DNA of 25,514 nucleotides, taken from Saccoglossus kowalevskii. Lineage: Eukaryota; Hemichordata; Enteropneusta; Harrimaniidae. This document shows, piece after piece, positions 11,971-23,910 of this stretch. Location: contig NW_003119118.1 in the NCBI RefSeq assembly GCF_000003605.2, positions 1-25,514 on the forward strand, read 5' to 3'. Made by a program: the position numbers and the translations under genes. Positions within the stretch are counted from its first letter, which is position 1. The number at the start of each line of letters is the position of its first letter. The notes under the pieces are model-generated. The model saw only the letters and a list, made by a program, of their open reading frames with translations. It ran no database searches and was not told where the DNA came from.

Positions 11971-12236
11971 ACAGTACCAAAAACATATTCACAACCAATG
12001 AGTCAGGTAGCATGTGTATAGGACAATACCATTAACATATCACAGCAATTGTGTCAGATAGCAAGTCTTTAAGACATACCAATAACATATTCACAACAAC
12101 TGTGTCAGATAGTATGTCTCTATGACAATACCAATAATATCTTCACAAACACTGTATCAGATAGCATGTCTGTAAGACACTACCAATAACGTCTTTATAA
12201 CAACTGTGTCAGATATTATGTCTATATAACACTTCA
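11971..12236 (+). repeat. Locally degraded patch of the array
   Basis: Against its homologues (for example 4630-4910 or 19605-19880) I count about 19 substitutions that appear private to this patch. Examples are CCAAAAACATATTC, CCAATGAGTC, GTGTATAGGACAATACC, GCAAGTCTTTAAGACATACC, AAACACTGTATC and CTGTAAGAC. About 15 of 19 change the base to A, mostly from C or T. There are also two short deletions (CATATCACAG; GACATACC), a nearby 1-bp insertion at 11921-11930 (CTACCAAATA), and one monomer fewer than in the homologues. Surrounding sequence is clean. It could be a diverged relic or a stretch of poor consensus. Confidence 0.8.
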
Positions 12237-12383
12237 GATAACATCTTCACAACCACTGTGTCAGTCTCTATGGCACTACCAATAACATCTTCACAACAAC
12301 AGTGTCAGATAGCATGTCTCTATGGCACTACCAATAACATCATCGCAACCACTGTGTCAGGTAGCATGTCTCTATGACTCTAC
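12184..12383 (+). repeat. Cassette A, copy 8
   Basis: Directly follows the degraded patch. It has CTTCAGATAAC where all other copies have CTTCCGATAAC (near 12236) and is followed by TACTAATAAC. The sequence to its right resembles that to the right of copy 12 (19878). Confidence 0.9.
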
Positions 12384-13500
12384 TAATAACATCTTCACAA
12401 CCACTGTGTCAGGTAGCATGTTTCTATGACACTACAATAACATCTTCACAACAACTGTGTCAGATAGCATGTCTCTATGACACTACCAATAACATCTTCA
12501 CAACAACTGTGTCAGATAGCATGTCTCTATGACAGTACTAATAACATATTTACAACCACTGTGTCAGATAGCATGTCTCTATGACAGTACCAATAACATA
12601 TTTACAACCACTGCGTCAGGTAGCATGTCAATATGACACTATCAATAACATCTTCACAACCACTGTGTCATCTAGCATATCTCTATGACACTACCAATAA
12701 CATCTTTACAACTGTGTCAGATAGTATGTCTCTATGACACTACCAATAACATCTTCACAACAACTGTGTCAGATAGCATGTGTCTATGGCACTACAATAA
12801 CATCTTCCCAACAACTGTGTCAGATAGCATGTCTCTATGACACTACCAATAACATCTTCACAACAACTGTGTCAGGTAGCATGTCTTTATGACACTACCA
12901 ATAACATATTTACAACCACTGTGTCAGGTAGCATGTCTCTATGACACTACCCATAACATCTTTACAACCACTGTGTCAGAGAGCATGTCTCTATGACACT
13001 ACCAATAACATCTTTACAACCTCTGTGTCAGATAGCATGTCTCTATGACAGTACTAATAACATCTTTACAACCACTGTGTCAGATAGCATGTCTCTATGA
13101 CACTACCAATAACATTTTCACAAGCACTGCGTTAGATAGCATGTCTCTATGACACTACCAATAACATCTTCACAACAACTGTGTCAGATAGTATGTCTCT
13201 ATGACACTACCAATAACATCTTCACAACAACTGTGTCAGATAGTATGTCTCTATGACACTACCATTAACATCTTCACAACCACTGTGTCAGATAGCATGT
13301 CTCTATGACACTACCAATAACATCTTCACAACAACTGTGTTAGATAGCATGTCTCTATGACACTACCAATAGCATCTTCACAACAACTGTGTCAGATAGT
13401 ATGTCTCTATGACACTACCAATAACATCTTCACAATAACTGTGTCAGATAGTATGTCTCTATGACACTACCAATAACATCTTCACAACAACTTTGTTAGA
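12184..13500 (+). repeat. Block matching 19878-21298 except for whole monomers
   Basis: From cassette A rightward, both copies run through the same rare monomers: CACTACAATAAC, GACAGTACTAATAACATA, ACTGCGTCAGG, GCATGTCAATATG, TTCCCAAC, CACTACCCATAAC and AAGCACTGCGTTAG. The offset is 7,694 bp at the start, 7,746 at the CCCATAAC monomer and 7,798 at AGCACTGCG (13123 versus 20921). The left copy has therefore lost, or the right copy gained, two single monomers of exactly 52 bp. Confidence 0.85.
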
Positions 13501-13574
13501 TAGCATGTCTCTATGACACTACCAATAACATCTTCACAACAACTGTGTCATGTAGCGTGTCTTTATGACACTAC

Positions 13575-13834
13575 CAATAACATTTTCACAACAACCCGGT
13601 CAGATAGCATGTCTCTATGACAATACCAATAACATTTTTATAACAACGGTGTCAGATATTATGTCTATATAACACTTCCGATAACATCTTTACAACCACT
13701 GTGTCAGATAGCATGTCTCTATGACACTACCAATAACATTTTTATAACAACGGTGTCAGATATTATGTCTATATAACACTTCCGATAACATCTTTACAAC
13801 CACTGTGTCAGATAGCATGTCTCTATGACACTAC
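13575..13834 (+). repeat. Cassette B, copy 5, with doubled TATATAA pair
   Basis: Same doubled arrangement as at 10272: pairs at 13627-13730 and 13731-13834, after a CCCGG monomer ending GACAATAC. This suggests copies 3 and 5 derive from one doubled ancestor. Confidence 0.9.
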
Positions 13835-14055
13835 CAATACCATTTTTACAACCACTGTGTCAGGTAGCATGTCTATATGACACTACCAATAACATCTTCA
13901 CAACCACTGTGTCAGATAGCATGTCTCTATGACCCTACCAATAACATCTTTACAACCACTGTGTCAGGAAGCATGTCTCTATGACACTACCAATAACATC
14001 TTCACAACCACTGTGTGAGGTAGCATGTCTATATGACACTATCAATAACATCTTC

Positions 14056-14954
14056 ACAACCACTGTGTCAGGTAGCATGTCTATATGACACTATCAATAA
14101 CATCTTCACAACCACTGTGTCAGGTAGCATGTCTATATAACACTACCAATAACATCTTCACAACCACTGTGTCAGGTAGCATGTCTCTATGACAGTACCA
14201 ATAACATCTTCACAACCAATGTGTCAGGTAGCATGTCTCTATGACACTACCAATAACATTTTTACAACCACTGTGTCAGATAGCATGTCTATATGACACT
14301 ATCAATAACATCTTCACAACCACTGTGTCAGGTAGCATGTCTATATGACACTACCAATAACATCTTCACAACCACTGTGTCAGGTAGCATGTCTCTATGA
14401 CAGTACCAATAACATCTTCACAACTACTGTGTCAGGTAGCATGTCTCTACGACACTACCATTAACATCTTCACAGCAACTGTGTCTGATAGCATGTCTCT
14501 ATGATACTACCAATAACATCGTTACAACAACTGTGTCAGGTAGCATGTCTCTATGGCACTACCAATAACACCTTCACAACCACTGTGTCAGGTAGCATGT
14601 CTCTATGACACTACCAATAACGTCTTTATAACAACTGTGTCAGATATTATGTCTATATAACACTTCCGATAACATCTTCACAACCACTGTGTCAGTCTCT
14701 ATGGCACTACCAATAACATCTTCACAACAACAGTGTCAGATAGCATGTCTCTATGGCACTACCAATAACATCATCGCAACCACTGTGTCAGGTAGCATGT
14801 CTCTATGACTCTACCAATAACATCTTCACAACCACTGTGTCAGGTAGCATGTCTCTATGACACTACCAATAACATCTTTACAACTGTGTCAGATAGCATG
14901 TCTTTATGACACTATCAATAACATCTTCACAACCACTGTGTCAGGTAGCATGTC
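14056..14954 (+). repeat. 0.9-kb duplicated block, right copy
   Basis: Partner of 9100-9998, containing cassette A copy 9. It has a private CAACTACTG (for CAACCACTG) near 14422. Confidence 0.85.
14615..14814 (+). repeat. Cassette A, copy 9
   Basis: A typical copy, part of the block repeating 9100-9998 with an offset of 4,956 bp. A 49-bp TTTACAACTGTG monomer follows near 14868, as after copies 1, 2, 3, 7, 13 and 14. Confidence 0.92.
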
Positions 14955-15434
14955 TCTATGACACTACCAATAACATTTTTACAACCACTGTGTCAGGTAG
15001 CATGTCTCTATGACAGTACCAATAACATCTTCACAACCACTGTGTCAGGTAGCATGTCTCTATGACACTACCAATAACATTTTTACAACCACTGTGTCAG
15101 ATAGCATGTCTATATGACACTATCAATAACATCTTCACAACCACTGTGTCAAGTAGCATGTCTATATGACACTACCAATAACATCTTCACAACCACTGTG
15201 TCAGGTAGCATGTCTCTATGACAGTACCAATAACATCTTCACAACCACTGTGTCAGGTAGCATGTCTCTATGACACTACAATAACATCTTCACAACAACT
15301 GTGTCAGATAGCATGTCTTTATGACACTACCAATAACATCTTCACTACAACTGTGTCAGATAGCATGTCTCTATGGCACTACCAATAACATTTTCACAAC
15401 AACTGTGTCAGATAGCATGTCTCTATGACACTAC

Positions 15435-15634
15435 CAATAACGTCTTTATAACAACTGTGTCAGATATTATGTCTATATAACACTTCCGATAACATCTTCA
15501 CAACCACTGTGTCAGTCTCTATGGCACTACCAATAACATCTTCACAACAACAGTGTCAGATAGCATGTCTCTATGGCACTACCAATAACATCATCGCAAC
15601 AACTGTGTTAGATAGCATGTCTCTATGACACTAC
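15435..15634 (+). repeat. Cassette A, copy 10
   Basis: Lies 820 bp after copy 9 (16 x 52 minus 8, 3 and 1). The fourth monomer starts CATCATCGC but continues AACAACTGTGTTAGATAG and ends GACACTAC, so it is recombinant with another subtype. Confidence 0.92.
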
Positions 15635-16824
15635 CAATAACATTTTTACAACCACTGTGTCAGATAGCATGTCTATATGACACTATCAATAACATCTTCA
15701 CAACCACTGTGTCAGGTAGCATGTCTATATGACACTACCAATAACATCTTCACAACCACTGTGTCAGGTAGCATGTCTCTATGACTCTACCAATAACATC
15801 TTCACAACCACTGTGTCAGGTAGCATGTCTCTATGACACTACAATAACATCTTCACAACAACTGTGTCAGATAGCATGTCTCTATGACACTACCAATAAC
15901 ATCTTCACAACAACTGTGTCAGATAGCATGTCTCTATGACAGTACTAATAACATATTTACAACCACTGTGTCAGATAGCATGTCTCTATGACAGTACCAA
16001 TAACATATTTACAACCACTGCGTCAGGTAGCATGTCAATATGACACTATCAATAACATCTTCACAACCACTGTGTCAGGTAGCACATCTCTATGACACTA
16101 CCAATAACATCTTTACAACTGTGTCAGATAGTATGTCTCGATGACACTACCAATAACATCTTCACAACAAATGTGTCAGATAGCATGTGTCTATGGCCCT
16201 ACAATAACATCTTCCCAACAACTGTGTCAGATAGCATGTCTCTATGACACTACCAATAACATCTTCACAACAACTGTGTCAGGTAGCATGTCTTTTTGAC
16301 ACTACCAATAACATCTTCACAACAAGTGTGTCAGATAGCATGTCTCTATGACACTACAATAACATCTTCACAACAACTGTGCCAGATAGCATGTCTCTAT
16401 GGCACTACCAATAACATCTTCACAACCACTGTGTCAGGTAGCATGTCTCTATGGCACTACCAATAACATTTTCACAACCACTGTGTCAGATAGCATGTCT
16501 CTATGACACTACCAATAACATCTTCACAACCACTGTGTCAGATAGAATGTCTCTATGATACTACCAATAACATCTTCACAACCACTGTGTTAGATAGCAT
16601 GTCTCTATGACACTACCAATAGCATCTTCACAACAACTGTGTCAGATAGTATGTCTCTATGACACTACCAATAACATCTTCACAACAACTGTGTCAGATA
16701 GTATGTCTCTATGACACTACCAATAACATCTTCACAACAACTGTGTTAGATAGCATGTCTCTATGACACTACCAATAACATCTTCACAACAACTGTGTCA
16801 TGTAGCGTGTCTTTATGACACTAC

Positions 16825-16979
16825 CAATAACATTTTCACAACAACCCGGTCAGATAGCATGTCTCTATGACACTACCAATAACATTTTATAACAACGGTG
16901 TCAGATATTATGTCTATATAACACTTCCGATAACATCTTTACAACCACTGTGTCAGATAGCATGTCTCTATGACACTAC
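16825..16979 (+). repeat. Cassette B, copy 6
   Basis: Single-pair form with the 51-bp TATATAAC monomer. The following monomer reads CAATAACATTTTTAC rather than the usual CAATACCATTTTTAC. Confidence 0.9.
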
Positions 16980-17236
16980 CAATAACATTTTTACAACCAC
17001 TGTGTCAGGTAGCATGTCTTTATGACACTACCAATAACATCTTCACAACCACTGTGTCAGATAGCATGTCTCTATGACCCTACCAATAACATTTTTACAA
17101 CCACTGTGTCAGGTAGCATGTCTTTATGACACTACCAATAACATCTTCACAACCACTGTGTCAGATAGCATGTCTCTATGACCCTACCAATAACATCATC
17201 ACAACCACTGTGTCAGGTAGCATGTCTATATGACAC

Positions 17237-18142
17237 TATCAATAACATCTTCACAACCACTGTGTCAGGTAGCATGTCTATATGACACTATCAATAACAT
17301 CTTCACAACCACTGTGTCAGGTAGCATGTCTATATGACACTACCAATAACATCTTCACAACCACTGTGTCAGGTAGCATGTCTCTATGACAGTACCAATA
17401 ACATCTTCACAACCACTGTGTCATGTAGCATGTCTCTATGACACTACCAATAACATCTTCACAACCACTGTGTCAGGTAGCATGTCTCTATGACAGTACC
17501 AATAACATCTTCACAACCACTGTGTCAGGTTGCATGTCTCTACGACACTACCATTAACATCTTCACAGCAACTGTGTCAGATAGCATGTCTTTATGACAC
17601 TACCAATAACATCTTCACAACAACTGTGTCAGATAGTATGTCTCTATGACACTACCAGTAACATCTTCACAACAACTGTGTCAGATAGTATGTCTCTATG
17701 ACACTACCAATAATATCTTCACAACCACTGTGTCAGATAGCATGTCTCTATGACACTACCAATAACGTCTTTATAACAAGTGTGTCAGATATTATGTCTA
17801 TATAACACTTCCGATAACATCTTCACAACCACTGTGTCAGTCTCTATGGCACTACCAATAACATCTTCACAACAACAGTGTCAGATAGCATGTCTCTATG
17901 GCACTACCAATAACATCATCGCAACCACTGTGTCAGATAGCATGTCTCTATGACAGTACCAATAACATATTTACAACCACTGCGTCAGGTAGCATGTCAA
18001 TATGACACTATCAATAACATCTTCACAACCACTGTGTCAGGTAGCATATCTCTATGACACTACCAATAACATCTTTACAACTGTGTCAGATAGTATGTCT
18101 CTATGACACTACCAATAACATCTTCACAACAACTGTGTCAGA
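17237..18142 (+). repeat. 0.9-kb block around cassette A copy 11
   Basis: Partner of 4380-5285. It carries private changes GTGTCATGTAGC near 17423, CAGGTTGC near 17528 and CCAGTAAC near 17656. After 18142 it continues with TGTCTATGGCACTACAATAAC and TTCCCAAC monomers, which the partner lacks at that point. Confidence 0.82.
17760..17959 (+). repeat. Cassette A, copy 11
   Basis: Shares AACAAGTGTG and the GATAG / GACAGTAC fourth monomer with copy 4 (4903). The match between the two surroundings runs for about 0.9 kb at an offset of 12,857 bp. Confidence 0.92.
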
Positions 18143-18579
18143 TAGCATGTGTCTATGGCACTACAATAACATCTTCCCAACAACTGTGTCAGATAGCATG
18201 TCTCTATGACACTACCAATAACATCTTCACAACAACTGTGTCAGGTAGCATGTCTTTATGACACTACCAATAACATCTTCACAACAACTGTGTCAGATAG
18301 TATGTCTCTATGACACTACCAATAACATCTTCACAACAACTGTGTTAGATAGCATGTCTCTATGACATTACCAATAACATCTTCACAACAACTGTGTCAT
18401 GTAGCGTGTCTCTATGACACTACCAATAACATCTTCACAACAACTGTGTCAGATAGTATGTCTCTATGACACTACCAATAACATCTTCACAACAACTGTG
18501 TTAGATAGCATGTCTCTATGACATTACCAATAACATCTTCACAACAACTGTGTCATGTAGCGTGTCTTTATGACACTAC

Positions 18580-18838
18580 CAATAACATTTTCACAACAAC
18601 CCGGTCAGATAGCATGTCTCTATGACACTACCAATAACATTTTATAACAACGGTGTCAGATATTATGTCTATATAACACTTCCGATAACATCTTTACAAC
18701 CACTGTGTCAGATAGCATGTCTCTATGACACTACCAATAACATTTTTATAACAACGGTGTCAGATATTATGTCTATATAACACTTCCGATAACATCTTTA
18801 CAACCACTGTGTCAGATAGCATGTCTCTATGACAATAC
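18580..18838 (+). repeat. Cassette B, copy 7, with doubled TATATAA pair
   Basis: The first TATATAAC monomer is the 51-bp form (18632-18682) and the second the 52-bp form (18735-18786), so the two halves come from different lineages. The last monomer ends GACAATAC. Confidence 0.9.
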
Positions 18839-18955
18839 CAATACCATTTTTACAACCACTGTGTCAGGTAGCATGTCTTTATGACACAACCAATAACATC
18901 TTCACAACGACTGTGTCAGATAGCATGTCTCTATGACCCTACCAATAACATCATC
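18789..18955 (+). repeat. Source half of a 416-bp spaced duplication
   Basis: Identical over 167 bp to 19205-19371, including the private marks GACAATACC, GACACAACC and AACGACTGTG. The spacing of 416 bp is exactly eight monomers. After 18955 this copy continues normally as CATCATCACAACC. Confidence 0.9.
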
Positions 18956-19204
18956 ACAACCACTGTGTCAGGTAGCATGTCTCTATGACACTACCAATAA
19001 CATCTTCACAACCACTGTGTGAGGTAGCATGTCTATATGACACTATCAATAACATCTTCACAACCACTGTGTCAGGTAGCATGTCTATATGACACTATCA
19101 ATAACATCTTCACAACCACTGTGTCAGGTAGCATGTCTATATGACACTACCAATAACATCTTCACAACCACTGTGTCAGGTAGCATGTCTCTATGACAGT
19201 ACCA

Positions 19205-19371
19205 ATAACATCTTTACAACCACTGTGTCAGATAGCATGTCTCTATGACAATACCAATACCATTTTTACAACCACTGTGTCAGGTAGCATGTCTTTATGA
19301 CACAACCAATAACATCTTCACAACGACTGTGTCAGATAGCATGTCTCTATGACCCTACCAATAACATCATC
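19205..19371 (+). repeat. Second half of the 416-bp spaced duplication
   Basis: Copy of 18789-18955 that ends abruptly. After CATCATC at 19371 the next bases are TCTTCACTGTG instead of ACAACCACTGTG, giving a 51-bp monomer with a scrambled middle. This is the one junction I found in the window that is not in monomer register. Confidence 0.9.
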
Positions 19372-19877
19372 TCTTCACTGTGTCAGGTAGCATGTCTATA
19401 TGACACTATCAATAACATCTTCACAACCACTGTGTCAGGTAGCATGTCTATATGACACTACCAATAACATCTTCACAACCACTGTGTCAGGTAGCATGTC
19501 TCTATGACAGTACCAATAACATCTTCACAACCACTGTGTCAGGTAGCATGTCTCTATGACACTACCAATAACATATTCACAACCACTGTGTCAGGTAGCA
19601 TGTCTCTATGACAGTACCAATAACATCTTCACAACCACTGTGTCAGGTAGCATGTCTCTACGACACTACCATTAACATCTTCACAGCAACTGTGTCAGAT
19701 AGCATGTCTTTATGACACTACCAATAACATCTTCACAACAACTGTGTCAGATAGTATGTCTCTATGACACTACCAATAACATCTTCACAACAACTGTGTC
19801 AGATAGTATGTCTCTATGACACTACCAATAATATCTTCACAACCACTGTGTCAGATAGCATGTCTCTATGACACTAC

Positions 19878-20077
19878 CAATAACGTCTTTATAACAACTG
19901 TGTCAGATATTATGTCTATATAACACTTCCGATAACATCTTCACAACCACTGTGTCAGTCTCTATGGCACTACCAATAACATCTTCACAACAACAGTGTC
20001 AGATAGCATGTCTCTATGGCACTACCAATAACATCATCGCAATGACTGTGTCAGGTAGCATGTCTCTATGACTCTAC
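19878..20077 (+). repeat. Cassette A, copy 12
   Basis: Carries CGCAATGACTGTG in monomer 4 where other copies read CGCAACCACTGTG. The sequence to its right matches that after copy 8 except for whole-monomer differences. Confidence 0.92.
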
Positions 20078-21216
20078 CAATAACATCTTCACAACCACTG
20101 TGTCAGGTAGCATGTCTCTATGACACTACAATAACATCTTCACAACAACTGTGTCAGATAGCATGTCTCTATGACACTACCAATAACATCTTCACAACAA
20201 CTGTGTCAGATAGCATGTCTCTATGACAGTACTAATAACATATTTACAACCACTGTGTCAGATAGCATGTCTCTATGACAGTACCAATAACATATTTACA
20301 ACCACTGCGTCAGGTAGCATGTCAATATGACACTATCAATAACATCTTCACAACCACTGTGTCAGGTAGCATATCTCTATGACACTACCAATAACATCTT
20401 TACAACTGTGTCAGTTAGTATGTCTCTATGACACTACCAATAACATCTTCACAACAACTGTGTCAGATAGCATGTGTCTATGGCACTACAATAACATCTT
20501 CCCAACAACTGTGTCAGATAGCATGTCTCTATGACACTACCAATAACATCTTCACAACAACTGTGTCAGGTAGCATGTCTTTATGACACTACCAATAACA
20601 TCTTTACAACAACTGTGTCAGATAGCATGTCTCTATGACAGTACTAATAACATATTTACAACCACTGTGTCAGGTAGCATGTCTCTATGACACTACCCAT
20701 AACATCTTTACAACCACTGTGTCAGATAGCATGTCTCTATGACACTACCAATAACATCTTTACAACCACTGTGTCAGATAGCATGTCTCTATGACAGTAC
20801 TAATAACATATTTACAACCACTGTGTCAGGTAGCATGTCTCTATGACACTACCCATGACATCTTTACAACCACTGTGTCAGATAGCATGTCTCTATGACA
20901 CTACCAATAACATTTTCACAAGCACTGCGTTAGATAGCATGTCTCTATGACACTACCAATAACATCTTCACAACAACTGTGTTAGATAGCATGTCTCTAT
21001 GACACTACCAATAACATCTTCACAACAACTGTGTCAGATAGTATGTCTCTATGACACTACCAATAACATCTTCACAACAACTGTGTCAGATAGTATGTCT
21101 CTATTACACTACCAATAACATCTTCACAACAACTGTGTTAGATAGCATGTCTCTATGACACTACCAATAACATCTTCACAACAACTGTGTCATGTAGCGT
21201 GTCTTTATGACACTAC

Positions 21217-21476
21217 CATAACATTTTCACAACAACCCGGTCAGATAGCATGTCTCTATGACACTACCAATAAACATTTTTATAACAACGGTGTCAGATA
21301 TTATATCTATATAACACTTCCGATAACATCTTTAAAACCACTGTGTCAGATAGCATGTCTCTATGACACTACCAATAACATTTTTATAACAACGGTGTCA
21401 GATATTATGTCTATATAACACTTCCGATAACATCTTTACAACCACTGTGTCAGATAGCATGTCTCTATGACACTAC
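21217..21476 (+). repeat. Cassette B, copy 8, doubled pair with offsetting indels
   Basis: The CCCGG monomer has lost one A (CCATAAC, 51 bp) and the next has gained one (CAATAAACATTTTTATAAC, 53 bp). The TATATAAC pair is doubled. One GATATTATGTC has become GATATTATATC, and the third monomer has TTTAAAACC. These indels create the only longer open frame of the window by chance. Confidence 0.9.
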
Positions 21477-22256
21477 CAATACCATTTTTACAACCACTGT
21501 GTCAGGTAGCATGTCTATATGACACTACCAATAACATCTTCACAACCACTGTGTCAGATAGCATGTCTCTATGACCCTACCAATAACATCTTTACAACCA
21601 CTGTGTCAGGTAGCATGTCTCTATGACACTACCAATAACATCTTCACAACCACTGTGTGAGGTAGCATGTCTATATGACACTATCAATAACATCTTCTCA
21701 ACCACTGTGTCAGGTAGCATGTCTATATGACACTATCAATAACATCTTCACAACCACTGTGTCAGGTAGCATGTCTATATGACACTACCAATAACATCTT
21801 CACAACCACTGTGTCAGGTAGCATGTCTCTATGACAGTACCAATAACATCTTCACAACCAATGTGGCAGGTAGCATGTCTCTATGACACTACCAATAACA
21901 TTTTTACAACCACTGTGTCAGATAGCATGTCTATATGACACTATCAATAACATCTTCACAACCACTGTGTCAGGTAGCATGTCTATATGACACTACCAAT
22001 AACATCTTCACAACCACTGTGTCAGGTAGCATGTCTCTATGACAGTACCAATAACATCTTCACAACCACTGTGTCAGGTAGCATGTCTCTACGACACTAC
22101 CATTAACATCTTCACAGCAACTGTGTCTGATAGCATGTCTCTATGATACTACCAATAACATCGTTACAACAACTGTGTCAGGTAGCATGTCTCTATGGCA
22201 CTACCAATAACACCTTCACAACCACTGTGTCAGGTTGCATGTCTCTATGACACTTC

Positions 22257-22456
22257 CAATAATGTCTTTATAACAACTGTGTCAGATATTATGTCTATAT
22301 AACACTTCCGATAACATCTTCACAACCACTGTGTCAGTCTCTATGGCACTACCAATAACATCTTCACAACAACAGTGTCATATAGCATGTCTCTATGGCA
22401 CTACCAATAACATCATCGCAACCACTGTGTCAGGTAGCATGTCTCTATGACTCTAC
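22257..22456 (+). repeat. Cassette A, copy 13
   Basis: Starts CAATAATGTCTTTATAAC (AACGTC changed to AATGTC, losing the CpG) and is preceded by CACTTC instead of CACTAC. Monomer 3 has the CATATAG mark shared with copies 1, 2 and 14. Confidence 0.92.
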
Positions 22457-23333
22457 CAATAACATCTTCACAACCACTGTGTCAGGTAGCATGTCTCCAT
22501 GACACTACCAATAACATCTTTACAACTGTGTCAGATAGCATGTCTTTATGACACTATCAATAACATCTTCACAACCACTGTGTCAGGTAGCATGTCTATA
22601 TGACACTATCAATAACATCTTCACAACCACTGTGTCAGGTAGCATGTCTATATGACACTACCATTAACATATTTACAACCACTGCGTCAGGTAGCATGTC
22701 AATATGACACTATCAATAACATCTTCACAACCACTGTGTCAGGTAGCATATCTCTATGACACTACCAATAACATCTTTACAACTGTGTCAGATAGTATGT
22801 CTCTATGACACTACCAATAACATCTTCACAACAACTGTGTCAGATAGCATGTGTCTATGGCACTACAATAACATCTTCCCAACAACTGTGTCAGATAGCA
22901 TGTCTCTATGACAGTACCAATAACATCTTCACAACCAATGTGGCAGGTATCATGTCTCTATGACACTACCAATAACATTTTTACAACCACTGTGTCAGAT
23001 AGCATGTCTATATGACACTATCAATAACATCTTCACAACCACTGTGTCAGGTAGCATGTCTATATGACACTACCAATAACATCTTCACAACCACTGTGTC
23101 AGGTAGCATGTCTCTATGACAGTACCAATAACATCTTCACAACCACTGTGTCAGGTAGCATGTCTCTACGACACTACCATTAACATCTTCACAGCAACTG
23201 TGTCTGATAGCATGTCTCTATGATACTACCAATAACATCGTTACAACAACTGTGTCAGGTAGCATGTCTCTATGGCACTACCAATAACACCTTCACAACC
23301 ACTGTGTCAGGTAGCATGTCTCTATGACACTGC

Positions 23334-23533
23334 CAATAACGTCTTTATAACAACTGTGTCAGATATTATGTCTATATAACACTTCCGATAACATCTTCAC
23401 AACCACTGTGTCAGTCTCTATGGCACTACCAATAACATCTTCACAACAACAGTGTCATATAGCATGTCTCTATGGCACTACCAATAACATCATCGCAACC
23501 ACTGTGTCAGGTAGCATGTCTCTATGACTCTAC
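23334..23533 (+). repeat. Cassette A, copy 14
   Basis: Preceded by CACTGC and carrying CATATAG. It lies 1077 bp after copy 13, equal to 21 x 52 minus 8, two 3-bp deletions and one 1-bp deletion. Confidence 0.92.
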
Positions 23534-23910
23534 CAATAACATCTTCACAACCACTGTGTCAGGTAGCATGTCTCTATGACACTACCAATAACATCTTTAC
23601 AACTGTGTCAGATAGCATGTCTTTATGACACTATCAATAACATCTTCACAACCACTGTGTCAGGTAGCATGTCTATATGACACTATCAATAACATCTTCA
23701 CAACCACTGTGTCAGGTAGCATGTCTATATGACACTACCATTAACATCTTCACAACCACTGTGTCAGATAGCATGTCTCTATGACACTACCAATAACATT
23801 TTTCACAACCACTGTGTCAGATAGAATGTCTCTATGACACTACCAATAACATCTTCACAACAACTGTGTTAGATAGCATGTCTCTATGACACTACCAATA
23901 GCATCTTCAC

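Noticed and set aside
21155..21418. An 87-codon open frame on the + strand with repeated CLYDTT
   Set aside because: It is translated satellite. It stays open only because a 51-bp and a 53-bp monomer shift the frame around the usual stops. There is no conserved copy elsewhere in the array, no start context and no domain.
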